From: Aldrovandia affinis
Taxonomy: Eukaryota; Chordata; Actinopteri; Notacanthiformes; Halosauridae
Direction: 5' to 3'
Length of the DNA stretch: 64,000 nt
Assembly (NCBI GenBank): GCA_029706075.1
Contig: JAINUG010000039.1
Span: 3,662,001 to 3,726,000 of the forward strand
Positions 13,640 to 27,245 of this stretch are shown here, in pieces (within the stretch, counting starts at the first letter, position 1; every line of letters starts with the position of its first letter). Under the pieces are notes generated by a model. The model saw only the letters and a list, made by a program, of their open reading frames with translations, had not been told where the DNA came from and ran no database searches. Made by a program: the position numbers and the translations under genes.

Positions 13640-14328
13640 CTGTAGGCACACAAATAACAATTTATGATATTACTAATGTACATATGGAAATACATTTATG
13701 ACAATATTGACAATATTGTAATACATATGTCTCTTTTCATATTGACAATAATAACCGTGTTATTATCCATCCATCCATCCATCCATCCATTATCTAAGCC
13801 GCTTATTCCTGGTCAGGGTCGCGGGGGGGCTGGAGCCTATCCCAGCATGCGTTCCGGGCGAGAGGCAGGAATACACCCTGGACAGGTCGCCAATCCATCG
13901 CAGGGCACACACACCATTCACTCACACACTCATACCTACGGGCAATTTAGACTCTCCAATTAGCCTAACGTGCATGTCTTTGGACTGTGGGAAGAAACCG
14001 GAGTACCCGGAGGAAACCCACGCAGACACGGGGAGAACATGCAAACTCCGCACAGAAAGGCCCCCGGCCTGGATTCAAACCCGAGACCTTCTTGCTGTGA
14101 GGCGACAGCGCTATCCACTGCACCACCGTGCCGCCCCGTGTTATTATTATGATTAAAAACAATTATAATAATGTTAAGAGTATTCAGGGACGCGATGTAA
14201 GCCCTCCAACATTCTTAAGCAAGCATTTCAACCTGCAATAGTTACGTTGGTTTGTTACACTTGGTTACATTTGGTCTGATTCTGCAGAACGGCGCAAATA
14301 TGAAAATAGGTAAATGCACACACTTTAC
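13640..14328 (-). other. intron w6/w7 with SINE
   Basis: 689-bp intron, GTAAAG to CTACAG. More than half is the interspersed element at 13769-14143; the rest is AT-rich. Confidence 0.93.
13769..14143 (-). mobile_element. SINE-like fish interspersed repeat with (CATC)n end
   Basis: Read on the minus strand it begins GGGGCGGCACGGTGGTGCAG, continues TGGATAGCGCTGTCGCCTCA and a B box near GGGTTTGAATCC, and runs through TTTGCATGTTCTCCCCGTGT and CAGTCCAAAGACATGCACGT to a (GGAT)n tail. This layout is a very common teleost repeat with a tRNA-like head. It fills most of the w6/w7 intron. I do not know its formal family name. Confidence 0.85.
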
Positions 14329-14474
14329 CTGTATGTTTGTCAGTAGTGTCTCTATGGATGACAGTCCTTCAGGGAAGAAGAGAGCAGAGGGGAACCCTGC
14401 AGGTAAAATCTGTCCCAACCGCGACAGTCTGCCGTATCCGTCTCTGCCTGTCGGAGTGCACAGCGGAGTCTCAT
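14329..14474 (-). CDS. dach1: dach1 exon w6: entry to Dachbox-C
   Basis: The 146-bp exon lies between GGTTTGTAG and GTAAAG. It completes an Asp codon with w5 and encodes DETPLCTPTGRDGYGRLSRL, GQILPAGFPSALFFPEG and GLSSIETLLTNIQ. The last 13 residues are the invariant start of the C-terminal Dachbox. The segment before them differs from human DACH1, which has a longer HGQPLPPGFPSPFLFPDG form. It ends in phase 0 and pairs with w7 (294 nt together), so loss of either exon alone shifts the frame. Confidence 0.96.
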
Positions 14475-17400
14475 CTACAAACCAGCACACCGAAATACAA
14501 ACACTTACAACAGTAAGCACATTCTACCACTGTCTCTGTGGAATGCATGTGCCGAAACACCGTTTTCTTTTGGGATGTCTTGTATTATACACATTTTTCC
14601 AGCCTTCGCAGGGGCATGTTTGAGAATTTTAACAAACGATACATTACTGGGTAGTTGGCAAAATTATGTAATGCTGTGAAAAGTCGTGAAAAATCATGCT
14701 TTCCAGCTACATTTGGTGTGGTCAGGAACTAAAAACTATGACACACAATTTGCACACACTTTACTGATGTGTAAAATGCACTTGGTGGCCATATTGGGTG
14801 TGGTCTCAGAACTAAAAGAGGATTTGTGCACTTCAACTCACTCAAGTGAGCACGCGCTGCATTTGAGTGAGCTAGTCTATGCAGTCAAAAGTTAGGAACA
14901 AAAACTAGCCAAAAAGAGAGAAAGAACAGGCTTTAATTATTTCCTCCTCAAAACTAATACCACTCTACGGAGAGTAAATGCGATAAAATAATGAGGGGAA
15001 ACTGAAGCTTGTACACTTTATCCGGTTGTGTTCACAGACCAACGCTGCGCACATTAAAACTGACACGTTCCATAAACAATGAGCTGGAAAACGATTGACA
15101 GCCCCAAAGATAGTTCCCCGATACTATATATTGCCTCCAGAAAATGTTTTAGAGCATCTGGTTACATCAAAACAACCAGCACATTTATGTAGAAAAGCTC
15201 TGTTTAATGGAACATATCTATATTTATGAGCATTTGCACTGAAAGCAAAACCAACCCTCTTCCCTGGAACAGTGGACAAGCTATTTTTGGCAAAAGTATA
15301 CCCCCCCACCTCCCAGAAAGCATCAACTATAAAAATCAATATGACAAAGTACATTTCCACACAAGCCCTGAGATTCACTGCATATGGGTTTAACTAGAAT
15401 ACATGATCACAAATTATGATTTTTACACGCCATTCTCATTTATGGTTGATTTACTTGTACATAAATATACTGACTGTACATAACAGCCTGGAATTGACAT
15501 GTGGCATGTGCTTCAAAAGTGGAGTGTAGTGTAGCTAACAAGCAGAGCTGAATCACGTCAATGGAGCTTAAATGGCTATATTAAAAGACACTTCTGAAAG
15601 GATACGTAAAATTAATTGACTATAATAAAACTCTTTGGTAAATGACTAGTCAATACTTACATTCATTAATTTACCCGTTCATTACATTTCTCCGAATCCT
15701 CATTTGTTTTGTATTTACTCACAAAAATAATCACGCCAATGAATGCCAAACTCATTTGTTGTGAGCTAAGTAACTACAAGGACAAGAGCGGTCACACACT
15801 TAAAAAAAAAGACGAAATGAAGGAAAACTCAATGGGACCTTTCAACAACCCTGTGATAACTTAGCTCACTAGTTGAACATGCCAAAGACCCCTTAACTTA
15901 AGAACATAAGAGCAAACTAAAATGTATTGTAATGTCAAAATGCATCTTAGGGATCTCAAGATATGTTCCTTTATATATCACCAAAGGCCTGAGATAACGA
16001 TCAGATATTTTTGCTTTTATGTGACAGTGGCAACCAGACAGAACGACCTGAATCCCTGAGATATACTCTTCTAAAATATTGTTCTTAATGGCTCCGGGGT
16101 GAACCTGGCCCTCCTAATCTCACAGCCGTGTTTGTTTAGGTACTCCACGCTCACTGCTACGCTAGCTGAGGCTGTAGGCATTGACACTTTAATAACACTC
16201 CCGTGTCCTCAAGAGACTAAATCACATTACGCTCGCGCTGGGCTCGGCGAATATCATACGGAATACAAATTTCGCATTCACCATTTAACAGATGCCATCC
16301 GAGTTTAAGATTTTGAATTCAAAAGCAGCCGGAGACAGCTCAACCCCAAAGGTCCAATCTCTTTGGTGTTTGTCAAATCCACGACGACATCACCCTCTAT
16401 CTATCACCTCGGGAAAGGGAATAGGCTTGCGCGGTCCTGGCTATCATAACTCCATTCACATTCACAAGAAAGTGGTGCGCGGTGACACTATCTTCGAGCC
16501 GTCACAAAAAGGTGCCACTTAAGATCTTAATAAAAAACGGTTTCTGAGGGCCCTTTTGTCACTGACAAATTCACAGGTCTTGCTGGCAGAAGAGAAAACG
16601 TACTGTACTTATGTCTTGTTTAAAAAAATTGTTTATGCGGGCCGAGGCGCAAAGGCAATTTCAACGTGCGTGGGTTGTTCCATCCGGTTATCGGTTTTGC
16701 GAGCGTGAAGCACAAACCGCACCCGAATGAACAGACAAATTCAAACCATTACTGTACAACCCGGTACAAAGACGCATAACACTGAAAGCATGTGTGTGTG
16801 TGTGTGTTTCTCTCCGCCACTCCGAAATCATTGAATTCGACTAAACTGTAGAGGCAGATGTAAAAGTGATTTGCCCATTAAATACAAATGCTGCAATATT
16901 TCTCCACGGGAGCTACCGGGAGCAGACGTGACACCCCTCGTGAAGCACTTATGAAATCCTTTCAGGTCACCTGTGTCACAAACTGCATTTTACATTCAAC
17001 CGTGTCACTGGATAATAGAGGGCACGCTGTAAACGCGACGCATCCAGATTGAAATGCTGTAATTTAACCCATAGCTGCAGTGGGAGACCATGATAGTAGA
17101 CTAGCAGTGATAAATCACTTCCCCCCCACCCTGGTTCATTTTCGCTCTTCCAATTAAGCCTTACTGCTAAATCAGCCTCTTAGGATTTCACTTGACAAAC
17201 AGAGAATGGGAGGAAAAAAAACTATTACTTCAAGTGATCTTGGCTTGTCCTCAATTTATCTGTTACCAGAATTGCATTGATGACTCTCGGATAAGGCAGG
17301 AAAAACAATGGCGAAACAAGTGTGTCTTAACTTCAGAACGCCACACTGAGAACATGAAAAAAAAACCCTGAACAAAGTATAGAAAGTATAGAAAATAGCA

Positions 17401-18483
17401 AAGTATAGAAAATCAAAGCAACAAAACAATTGGCGTTATTAAACAAATATTTTCAGGCAACCCCTTATGCGATTACCGTGACCTGCTAAAGGGCTATCCC
17501 CTGTGGGTATAAATCACCATGCACCTCTGCTCCCATGTGTCTCCCTTCCCCTCCCCATCTCCACCTTTTTTCGATGCTTTCATTTGTCTTCTCTCCCTTT
17601 GTCATTGGTGTCCAAACGGGGGGTCAACAACCTCGTCCTCCCGGCCAGGTGCAACACCTTCTCGGGACTCCAAGCCCCCCAAGGTAAAATACATCAAAGT
17701 AAGTTCCAATGCAACGTACAGCGTTGTTTAATCAAACCCCTTTCAAACACATCTCTTTTGTGTGGCAATGTTTTCGACCGAATAATATGCGCTTAAATGT
17801 GTTGCTCAAAAGTAACACACTGATGAACAGAGCCCATCACAGTGAAACGAGGAAGAATCCAGCGTCAGAGAGCTGACTTCTCCTGCATCAAGTGCATGTA
17901 CTGTATTGGACAAGATCTCCTTGAACAGTTTTTTCTCTCTCTCTCTGATGGTCATGAATTTCCATATTACATACTTTGCTCCACAAACCCATTTGGAAGC
18001 AGGGGATTGAGGTGAGAAGTGTAATCAGGACTTTCAGGAGTTCGCAGGCACGGAATTAGCATAAAGACCTTAAGAAACTGACATTTCACATGACTTTTTA
18101 AAGAGTGACAAGCTCATATTTTCTTGGAGGATAACATTAAATTTCAACTGCCCTATGGCTGAGCTTTGCCATTTATCACCATTTCACCGTGTCGCTGTAC
18201 TCACCCATTTGAAATAATGAGTCCTTTGTTTTGCCTTAATAAAATGAAATATATTCCAAAGGCCAGGGTATGATAAAGCCACAGATCGGCAGAGCAAGGA
18301 TGAAGGATTCACAGATCGGTAGCTGCCTGTGATTGCAGTGCACAGAACAAAGAAACAGTCCTGAAACGGTCAATGTTCTGTGAATCTTCAGCAGAGCTTA
18401 AACAAGAGAAACTGTGTTTGCCCCAGTATTCATCAAACCAGCACGAGGAAATGATCATCGGGCAGACTGATCAATACCTACAC

Positions 18484-18522
18484 GCGTGCGCACACACACG
18501 CACGCACGCACACACACACACA
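18484..18522. repeat. CA/CG-interrupted dinucleotide tract
   Basis: Short CACG-interrupted CA array with two GCACG breaks, ending in an A run. Confidence 0.85.
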
Positions 18523-18707
18523 AAAAAACACTTTTGTGCATTGTATACTTACACTCTATTCATATATTTATCACCCTATTTGTTTTCAATTCTATTTGGA
18601 ACGATCAATCAAATTTATAGGCCCATCTCATCAATACAAAAACCTCCTTCAGTCAGGAGAGTTCTAGTCTCGAGTCTCAACTCAACTTTGGATAGCCTTG
18701 TTAAATT

Positions 18708-18748
18708 TTCTGGCATAGCCTTCCTGCAATATGAAGGCTATGCCAGAA
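18708..18748. repeat. perfect 16-bp inverted repeat with 9-nt loop
   Basis: The left arm TTCTGGCATAGCCTTC (18708-18723) is the exact reverse complement of GAAGGCTATGCCAGAA (18733-18748), separated by CTGCAATAT. A further AAGGCTATGC-like direct copy follows at once. Function is unknown; it is too short for a typical miRNA precursor. Confidence 0.9.
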
Positions 18749-18995
18749 GGCTATGCGAGGTTCCAGCAGATTTCTGATCGTGGATTTGGTTGATCATTTC
18801 ACACACCCACTCTATCGTGGGATTCGTCAGAAGTAGTAACTGACCGTTGGCTTATTAACAAAGCACATCCCCAGAAGTTGTACCCCGGGCAGAGGTGCAC
18901 CACATCGGAGTGAGAAATTAGTCAGGCTCATAGTTATGTTATAGACAGTTATAGACAAGTAAGGCTAGGAGAGGGATAAAGGGAGAAAAATACTC

Positions 18996-19163
18996 AGGGG
19001 TCCCCAACCCTGGTCCTGGCCATAGGCTTTCATTTTCACCTTAAAATCAACAACCTGTTCAGACCAGGTGAGGTGAGATGACTGTGTAATCAGCTGCAAT
19101 TAAGTGCTGAGTAACAATGACAGCAAGCAGACCCTGCGGCTCTCTGGGATCAGGGCTGGGTAC
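18996..19163. mobile_element. small foldback (MITE-like) element
   Basis: The left end GGGGTCCCCAACCCTGGTCC and the right end GGGATCAGGGCTGGGTAC are imperfect inverted copies around an AT-richer centre. It resembles the short GGTCC...GGACC foldbacks common in fish introns. No coding capacity. Confidence 0.55.
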
Positions 19164-21661
19164 AGCACACGATGAGTTAAACTCTTTCTACAGTAGCCTA
19201 CACTGTGGTTATTGCCATTGTCAATAGTGTCTGGCATTCAAGGACAAGATATGTGTTTCTATTCAGCCTGAGTCATACTTATTTAAAAAGGTCAAAATGT
19301 TCATTTGTTGAAAGTGAGCGTCTTCCATTTCCGTTGTGTAACAGAGGCAGAGTATGTGTCATTACCGACCCTCCACAAGCTTAAAGGCTTGTGTGACAGG
19401 TTGCAATTACTGTATAAAAGCCGACATTTCTATCTCAGTGTATCGACCTTGGGACAAATGCTAAAAATGGACAGAGAAGTATCTGATCAGTTGCATATTA
19501 TTCCACATTTTAACCAAAGCCAGAGGTTGGTAATTGATGTTATGAAACCTAATAAAAATGTATGATGGCTATCTGTCCTGCTTTTTGAAATGACCGACTG
19601 TTCAAAACGCAGATTAATGCAAAAACGTTAGTTCACAATCAGAATTGGGTCCCGCAAAAAAGTGGCACACATATCAATGTCAAAATGTTAAAATTAAGTC
19701 ATAAATTAAATAGGGATGTTGTTTTGTGCTGTCTAGAGTCAATGCTAGTAGACCATCTGATGACCTTACAGAACATACATATCAAAAAACAAGAATACAA
19801 ATCAATTCACACCTGGTTCAGTTATTAAAATACTTTTTTTTTACAGCTTTGAGTATTTAAAGTAGTAATCCCATCACAATACTGCCTTTCCAAAGTTTTT
19901 TAAATCATATTTTTGCAATAGGGGATGAAACAAACACTTTATAAGTTTGGAAAATGTGGTCAATGACATGTTGTGGCCATTTAAGATTTAGATTGCAAGA
20001 CCTCCTGGTCAACAGGTTTCACAAATTGGGATTTTTTTTTCTCCAGAGCGATGAATCAAATAACACAGGTCAATTAAACAGACCAATGAACGTTTGCCTC
20101 CCTTTTGAATCCCCTCCCACCCTAAAGGCGAACACTCACAATCAAGCTACAAGGCTACGGTAGCTGTATGCGTTTGTAATTCTATAACGGTGGATCATAA
20201 TACATTTTCCCGAAAGCTGATCTCCTGGATAAGAAAGCTATTGTTTCGGCACCTATATGAGTGTAACCCCTGCACAATCGTGTATATTTAAACGTATGTA
20301 CTTTGAGCAGGGAAGAAAAGAGAGGGTGGTTACACATTTGAAAAGCCATGGACAGTAACCTTAACTTGCTGTAAGAATTACAGTAGTAATTATAGCTGTG
20401 CTACAGAACACAATGTAGTGGAATAAAAAAGCTATGATTGTGTTCATTATTTCCGCTTGTCTTCCATCTGTGTTTCATAAGCACGCAAAGGCTATTTTGC
20501 ACTGTCAAGAAAATTAAAGGTTGTTAAAAACAGCAATACCCTTAACTAGGTATTAAAATGAAGCCCAGTTTGCTTTTTTGGGGGGGAAATTGATGTGAAT
20601 TACTTCATTTTTTTTTAAAAGGAGTGAAAATGTGTGCGAGCCCTCGTAGCGTTGGTATGGGTTGGGGGTGTGTGGGAGTTAGGGAACTGCCTGTCAATCA
20701 GTCTAGACATAATTTATTCAAGAATATCATCACCACGCCCATCCAGTAAGATGCTGTATTTCCCAGGTGAAAACAGGCTGAAATGGGAGCCATTTACCCA
20801 TGGATGTTATTGCCAGAAAAAGTAGTTTTATTGACAGAAAAACAGTATTTACAAGAAAATTCAGCCATGGGAGTATCCCATTAATGTGTGGAAATCTGTT
20901 TTGATGCATTATACATGCCCCGGAATTTTCACAGCATGAATTACTAACGCTCTGTGTAAAGAGGTAAAAAAGCTGACATGTTATTCCCGGCTAAAAAGAT
21001 TAAATAAAGACCTAATTGACAGGCTGCGGTTAGGAAGGATTAGCAGTTGAGTCTGTCAAGGTGAAGAGAACACATACTAAGGATTTCAAACACCAGCGGG
21101 AAGCCACTGGAGCTCAGACACTCTTTCTCTGAGGCACTTCTCTATTCCTCTACTCCTGTTCCTTTCATCTGGTCAGACTCCGCTCACGGTTACAGGACAT
21201 CAAAGCATTACACTAATTACAGTGCGACGAAGTGTCTCGATGTCAAGATGCCGAATTATTAGAGTAGTGCACGCTGTGATATCGTGCAACGGCGTAGCAA
21301 TCGCGGCTAGCGCAAGTGGCAATTAGGTCAACACAATTTTAATGTTTCTGTACGTTTTTCCTTTCACCACCTCCCCTAAAGTACTGACAGTACCTTTGCA
21401 CATCCGTGCGTTTCTAATGCTATACGGTGATGCGATATCAAACAGTGTAGTCACAGCCCAACGAGGTACGGTATCATTGTACCTTTTTTAAATAACAAAA
21501 CAAGTCTAAACATTTTAGGTTTGGCAAAAACAAATATAATATTTAAAGCCAGGATTCAATCACAGGGGCAAAAATCCAGGAAACGGTACGTTGGAATTCA
21601 AACTTATAAAAAGTGTATACAAGAGGTCGGGAAATGAAAGCCATTAAAAAGCAGAGCCATG

Positions 21662-22015
21662 GAGGCCTCCTGGGTGGTGTAGAGGTTACAACGTTCAACG
21701 CTGGCCACTGCGACCGAGGTCAGATTCCACCGGCCGCACCAGAGTCGGCTCTGGCCAGGAGGGCCACCGGGGGCAGCAATTGGCTGTCCGCCCCAGGGAG
21801 GGGGGAGGGAAGCCAACAGGAAGTTTGCTCAATACAGGAGTGGCTCTGTAGTACCAGAGTTACGGTCGCCAGCCTGGCAAGTGCCGTCTCGGAGGAGACG
21901 ATACTTCACCTTTGTCATTACCGGTCACAGGGCTACGGCAGCAAACTCACAATACGAGGGGGGGATTGACATAAAAAATAGAGGGTGTAATTGGCTAATA
22001 AATTGGGAGAAACAA
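21662..22015 (+). mobile_element. GC-rich tRNA-derived SINE-like repeat
   Basis: It starts near CTGGGTGGTGTAGAGGTTAC (A-box-like), with GAGGTCAGATTCCACC (B-box-like) about 35 bp on. It then runs through GGCTGTCCGCCCCAGGGAGG and ACTCACAATACGAGG to TAATTGGCTAATAAATTGGG. The same sequence in the opposite orientation, less decayed, is at 42742-43060 (TTGGCTACTAAACTGGGAGA at its end), so this is a dispersed family. The open frames across it are by-products of its GC content. Confidence 0.75.
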
Positions 22016-24036
22016 ATTCTTTAAAATGAATGAAGAATGTTGCAGCGATTGATGCGCTTACCAATGGGACGGAGAGCTCTGCGTTTTGTTTTTTAAACCC
22101 ATACACAAAAATGACTGTGAACATATACACGTGCTTTTAAGGGTCCTTCTGCATTTGTCATTACAAAGGATGGCAAACACGGTATTTCCTGACTTCCAGG
22201 GAGTTATCACTGACACAACAGAACGATATTACATTATTAAATGTACTTTTCCGCTCACGAGATGCGCTTCGCTGACTGCAGAATATTTATTTCCATATCC
22301 GAGCCTTACATCTCGGCAGAGGAAAACATTTTTCCACATGTAAGACGTTTTAAAAATGAAAAACATCCTCTCTTTTCAAGAGCATCCTTTTGGTGACACA
22401 TGATTAATAGCTTCTGCTGTCAGGCAGTAGGATATTCATGCAGGGCACCAGAATATCTAAATGAACTCTTATGTCCTGAAGGGGAATCTTGACCTGCATA
22501 ATCAGCAGTATTTGATGCACGGATTCAAATGTGCGATTGTTTCTTCACATAATTATTGTCATGCACACTTGTATTCCGACTGACACCGCTGGCAGGTTGT
22601 CTGATCGTAAATAGATACATTCTGCCAGGGTTTCATGTGGTGGGTGAACTTTTTTTTTCTTTTTCAGCTAGTCAGCATCACTTAGAGTTTAAATCGAGTC
22701 AGTATGTCAAGGGCTCTGAGCTAGCCACAATACAAACTATTATGTGTGCTAGTGAAAGTAATGAAATGCTTCCTTGCACTTCCTTTGGTTTTGACGTGGG
22801 ATAATTGCTGAGATCCGAGCGGTATTGCAATGGACCGGCGCAATGTTACATTTCGGAAAATAGTATAACGCAACGGAACTGCCGACGCGCGTATAAATTC
22901 ATGCAAGTGCGTAAAAATTGAACATTTCATCTGGAGATTTTCCTAAAGTGGCAGCGGCAACCGCACCTGACGACTATAGCGTTGCCTAGAGAGTACACTT
23001 TCATAAGTGAAATAAAAGACAGCATATTTTCTACAACACCTATTTAAAAATGCACAGTGCACAAACTTCAGTAGTTACTTCTGTTTATGAGGCACATCAT
23101 TTAATCTTTTATTTAAGTTGAAACCAATCCAAGGCAGCCATATGGCAATGCAGTATATTACCCCAATTACAATTTTTTTCTCGCACCTAGATAGGTAGGT
23201 ATCCTTTGTCCTTGATCAACAAAGAAAGCGGCGCGTAAAAAGATCATCATATTTGCCCTGTGTGCTTCAGACACAGATGGTAAAACGACTGTGTGGTCAA
23301 TCTGTTCACTACGCTGAAAGTACAGCGCATACTTCATTGAACATCAGCCCCATCTGCACGTTAGCAAATGTGTCTAAACAAGCAGATCCATCCGGTGTCG
23401 GAAAGTCCTTCCTTAAAATTGGAGCACTTCTCATGTCCCATTGTATCAGATGCTGCGTCGCCTCAGTTCAACGTGTGCATCATCGATGTCATGCCCTTCA
23501 CTAAATGCTATTATTAGAATTACTCTGGTTATTAGTCACTCTAATGCGCTGGATACATCTGGGTCTACAATCTCTCCCATCTCCCCGCATGAATCTGTGT
23601 GTGCTTTTCAGATAGCCTCGTTTATTATGATAGCTTTCCCATGCAAATTGTGCTGACTGCTCACCCTTGTGCTGTCCTCATTAGACTAATGAAAACCTTC
23701 AGACAGCAAAAAAAAAAAAAAAGGCAAAACAACTTGCCAAATAAGGTTCTGGGGTTATTATAAAAATTACTACTCTGGGAGCCGGGAGAAGCTCCGTTCA
23801 TTAATTCATGCTCAGCAAATTTCTAACTCATTTGCGTACACACCTCTACATTACCCGAGCGTTTTATAAAAATGTCTTCCACACCCCGGGACCTTGGACG
23901 CCCCTATTAGAGGGCTCTGGATTCTAATCAACCGGAGAGGTATCTCAGCAGTTTAATATCGAAATACTGATTGCAATGTAAAATGCAGAACAATGTAAGA
24001 ACAAGCAGGCGTGCACGTACATGTACATGTACACGT

Positions 24037-24097
<61 letters not shown>
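24037..24097. repeat. (CA)n microsatellite, about 60 bp
   Basis: AC repeat on the plus strand, preceded by alternating purine-pyrimidine ACGTACATGTACATGTACAC. Confidence 0.97.
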
Positions 24098-24098
<1 letters not shown>

Positions 24099-24239
24099 CA
24101 AATATAGAGGTATTATTGGATGTTTTCGGGAAATTAAAGTGTATTAATTTTTTTGAACACTGATGGCTTATCCGCCGAAACGTATGTTGCCTTGTTGCCA
24201 AAAAATAAAGCATGACCTGAAAATAACTATTTAAAAACT

Positions 24240-25760
24240 TTTTGGAGTGCGCACGTTTTTGTTATTTATCTAATTTTGTTTTGCCATCCATTTCCTTACT
24301 GTTTTTTCTGAATGGTTTACACAAAAAACTGGTACCATGAACCCAATTCACATCAAAAGCTAATCGAACCCTAAAGCTTACACAATAAAAAACACTTCCT
24401 GCAAAACTACAAGCACATTTCTCTTGTTCCCTGACACACTGCATTGTCAAACTTTTTGCGAAATCCTAAATACAATTCTCCTCATTAAGCACAATCTTCA
24501 CGAATAAAAGCTCTTGTGCTCACATGGAAAGCACTGCCGATCAAAATGCTAAACAATTTATCAACTGACCACAGTCAGGCATCACAGGTACAAACATTAC
24601 TGTTTTACTAATTTGACTAAAAATCTACAAAAAATTTCAATTAGTGATCAGAGATTTAGCACAGATAAATGGGCCACAGCTAAGTTCCCTTAACAAATGA
24701 AATTAGGACAACCTTCACTGGCCATGTGGTCAACCATAGTTTGACATTGAGGGAGGCCGGGCAAAGAGTACAGCCAAAACTGAGCCACTTCACTGTTGTA
24801 TCCATGATCCAGACCTTTACAAATGAGAATAGGTAAGTAAGCATTGGAGTAATCTCAACTTTTTTATTTACTGCTCATTTCTTTAGCACTACATTACAAT
24901 ATTCTCAGTAATTACTGTAGAATATGGTAAACTACTGCAAGTGAACCACAGTACCAATATATATCATGTATGAAATTGGGAGTTATAGGCTATTTCTATT
25001 TAGTCAATACAGTACTTTAACATACATTATGTTTTCAGAATTGAAAGAAGAGGTGGTGAAAGACACTGTCTCTTCACAGTAGGGCAAGAGATCGCTATCA
25101 TCAGTATGGTGCTACAAAACAATGCCATTTGACTGAGAAAAATCCAAAGTCGAATCATTGATCAATTTGCCTGGCCTAACAGAGATGAAAAACTAGACAA
25201 GTATTTTTTTGTCCTATACAGACCTACTGTATTCTCATGTTCTGTTTTTCCCTATGCTATTCGCTGACCTGTACAGTACAAAACTGTAATTTGAAAGAAA
25301 AAATGTTTTTGGTACTGTATTTGTGTATTCCTTTTATGTTTTAGTTCATACAGTAACAATCTATGACAATAGGTTTAGGCTGAACATATGCTGGAAGTTT
25401 ATAACACTATAAATGCATTAGTTAAATGTTTAGATTTCCATAGCAGTGTGTAATTAGTCCTCAGTAGAGTCTATTCAATTGATGCATGTGTGTGTCCTTT
25501 TGGTTAAAAAGTGTCATTTTGAGAAGAGTTCACATAGTTTTGAGTGCAATTTTGCAAGAGGTTTGAGGAGTTATGCCAAAATTGTTTACCGATTGAGTTT
25601 TGTGTTCACAGTTTTGAGAAAAAGCCATAGTTACAGGAAACGTGTTTAAACAATTGAGTACAACTGTAACAAAGAGTTTTCAGTACAGATGATCATTCAC
25701 ATATACCATGACATTTGCAAGTGACTGAAAATGGTGTAATCAGTAGCTACAGTGCATCCC
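24240..25760 (+). mobile_element. decayed Tc1/mariner-type element
   Basis: A plus-strand frame at 25046-25195 reads RRGGERHCLFTVGQEIAIIS then MVLQNNAI, a stop, and LRKIQSRIIDQ. This matches the N-terminal helix-turn-helix region of fish Tc1/mariner transposases, typically GGRPRLFT..QETAIVNMV..NNAIRLREI. Only this piece of the protein is recognisable, and it has an internal stop. The flanking AT-rich segments, including TTTTGAGAAGAGTTCACATA near 25518, resemble the non-coding ends of such elements. The borders are approximate. Confidence 0.6.
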
Positions 25761-25784
25761 TTCATTAATCACCCAGGTGATTGG

Positions 25785-26165
25785 GCCCAGGTGGTGAAGT
25801 GGTTCAGCCTGCTGAATGTCGAGCCTGGCGAATATCACGAAAGGACGCCATTGAGGGAAACCAATAGGCCACACTTATTACAGTGTGTTAAGGCAACAAT
25901 GCCACCTTAACGCGAGCCATGAATCAAGCTCTGGTACATTGGTGACGCATCGAGCTGGTCGTGTCGTGGCAAGCCAGCTCAATATCGTTCTTATTTCTAT
26001 CGATGCGCTTCTATACGCGTTTCAACTTTTGATGGTGACGCAAGGGACGCTGCATTCAAACGGTTCGGCGATTGTCTTAATACGGTCAAGAACCGGCCAA
26101 GCACCACAGATGACACTCACAATACGACGAAGGAAGAGAAGTTTGAAAGCACTTGTTTTTATAGG
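25785..26165 (+). repeat. possible old SINE-like repeat
   Basis: The head CAGGTGGTGAAGTGGTTCAG is tRNA-like, and the right part shares ACTCACAATACGA with the SINE at 21662. Otherwise it is decayed; the 114-residue open frame across it has no recognisable family. Confidence 0.35.
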
Positions 26166-26835
26166 GGGTTGCATCTCTTATCCACATAAATTGTGGATAA
26201 ACAAACAAACGGCGACAACCAAATTGTGAATAATTATTCAAATGGAAAGATCAAACAAAATCAATCTTTTCTTTTCTGACCAATTTCATTAGCATATTTC
26301 AAGCAAACAAGACATGTTCTTAATTCTCGAGCACCTTCTCTAATTTCAAGTTATTGTCTTTTCAAGCACTCACGCACAACCCTAAAGTGTAGGGCCTTAT
26401 AGAAGCACATATCCAAAAGAGCCTCTGACAAAGGCTTCTTGCGTGATCTTGGATTGAACAATCACCATGGACGCAGTCTGTGCTTACATTTGAAAAACGG
26501 GAAGGCACTTAATGGGTTGACAGTACCTCAAAGAAGAGAAGAACAAAAAGAATGATTTAAATCATCCTGAATTTCCACTTCAAGGTCTAGCAGTGTGAAT
26601 AAGATCAGCGCATGAGAAAGCCCCTGTGTTTTATTCAGCAGCATTTATGATAATCTGTCAATAATGCATTGTTTGCCAGCAACATACAATCGTTCTACTT
26701 ATTGCTAAAAGAAATCTGCAATATTAAAGCAGAAATACTCAACGAGACTGCGAAATATTATGAAAAAATAATCTCGTGAATCTAATCTCTTTCTATGGAA
26801 AATGTGTTGTCTAGTAAAACAAGTTATCTGTAGAC

Positions 26836-27245
26836 CAGGGGTGCCTTTTAGATGTTGTGGGCCAAAATGCAATCTCACCATTGAGCCACGAGCCAAAATA
26901 TATAAGCATGTTACAAAAACATTTGTAACATTCAAACAGTTCTTATCAGAACAGTGCTTGTTCTCAATAACCTCTACTACAACAGTAAAAAACACCTTTT
27001 CTTTTATGTTATGGACATTATATATGTATTTAACATTTAACAAACATATTCATTATGTATTTTGACTTTTTCTTTTTAAATATATTTTTGTGTTTATAAC
27101 ATTTTGTGTCTAGGCTAATACATTCGAGGCTAATACATAATATTCTTTTCTAAATTCCTCTCATCATTTTGTACCCCTCTGGTGGGCCAAACCGAACATT
27201 GTCATGTGCCATTCCTGCCCCCGGGCCACAGTCTGGGCACCCCTG
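26836..27245. mobile_element. non-autonomous hAT element, 410 bp
   Basis: The left end CAGGGGTGCC and right end GGCACCCCTG form inverted termini, extended imperfectly by GTTGTGGGCC and GGGCCACAGTC. Flanking 8-mers CTGTAGAC (26828) and CCATAGAC (27246) match at 6 of 8 bases, the 8-bp duplication expected of hAT. The inside is AT-rich and carries no transposase. Confidence 0.8.
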
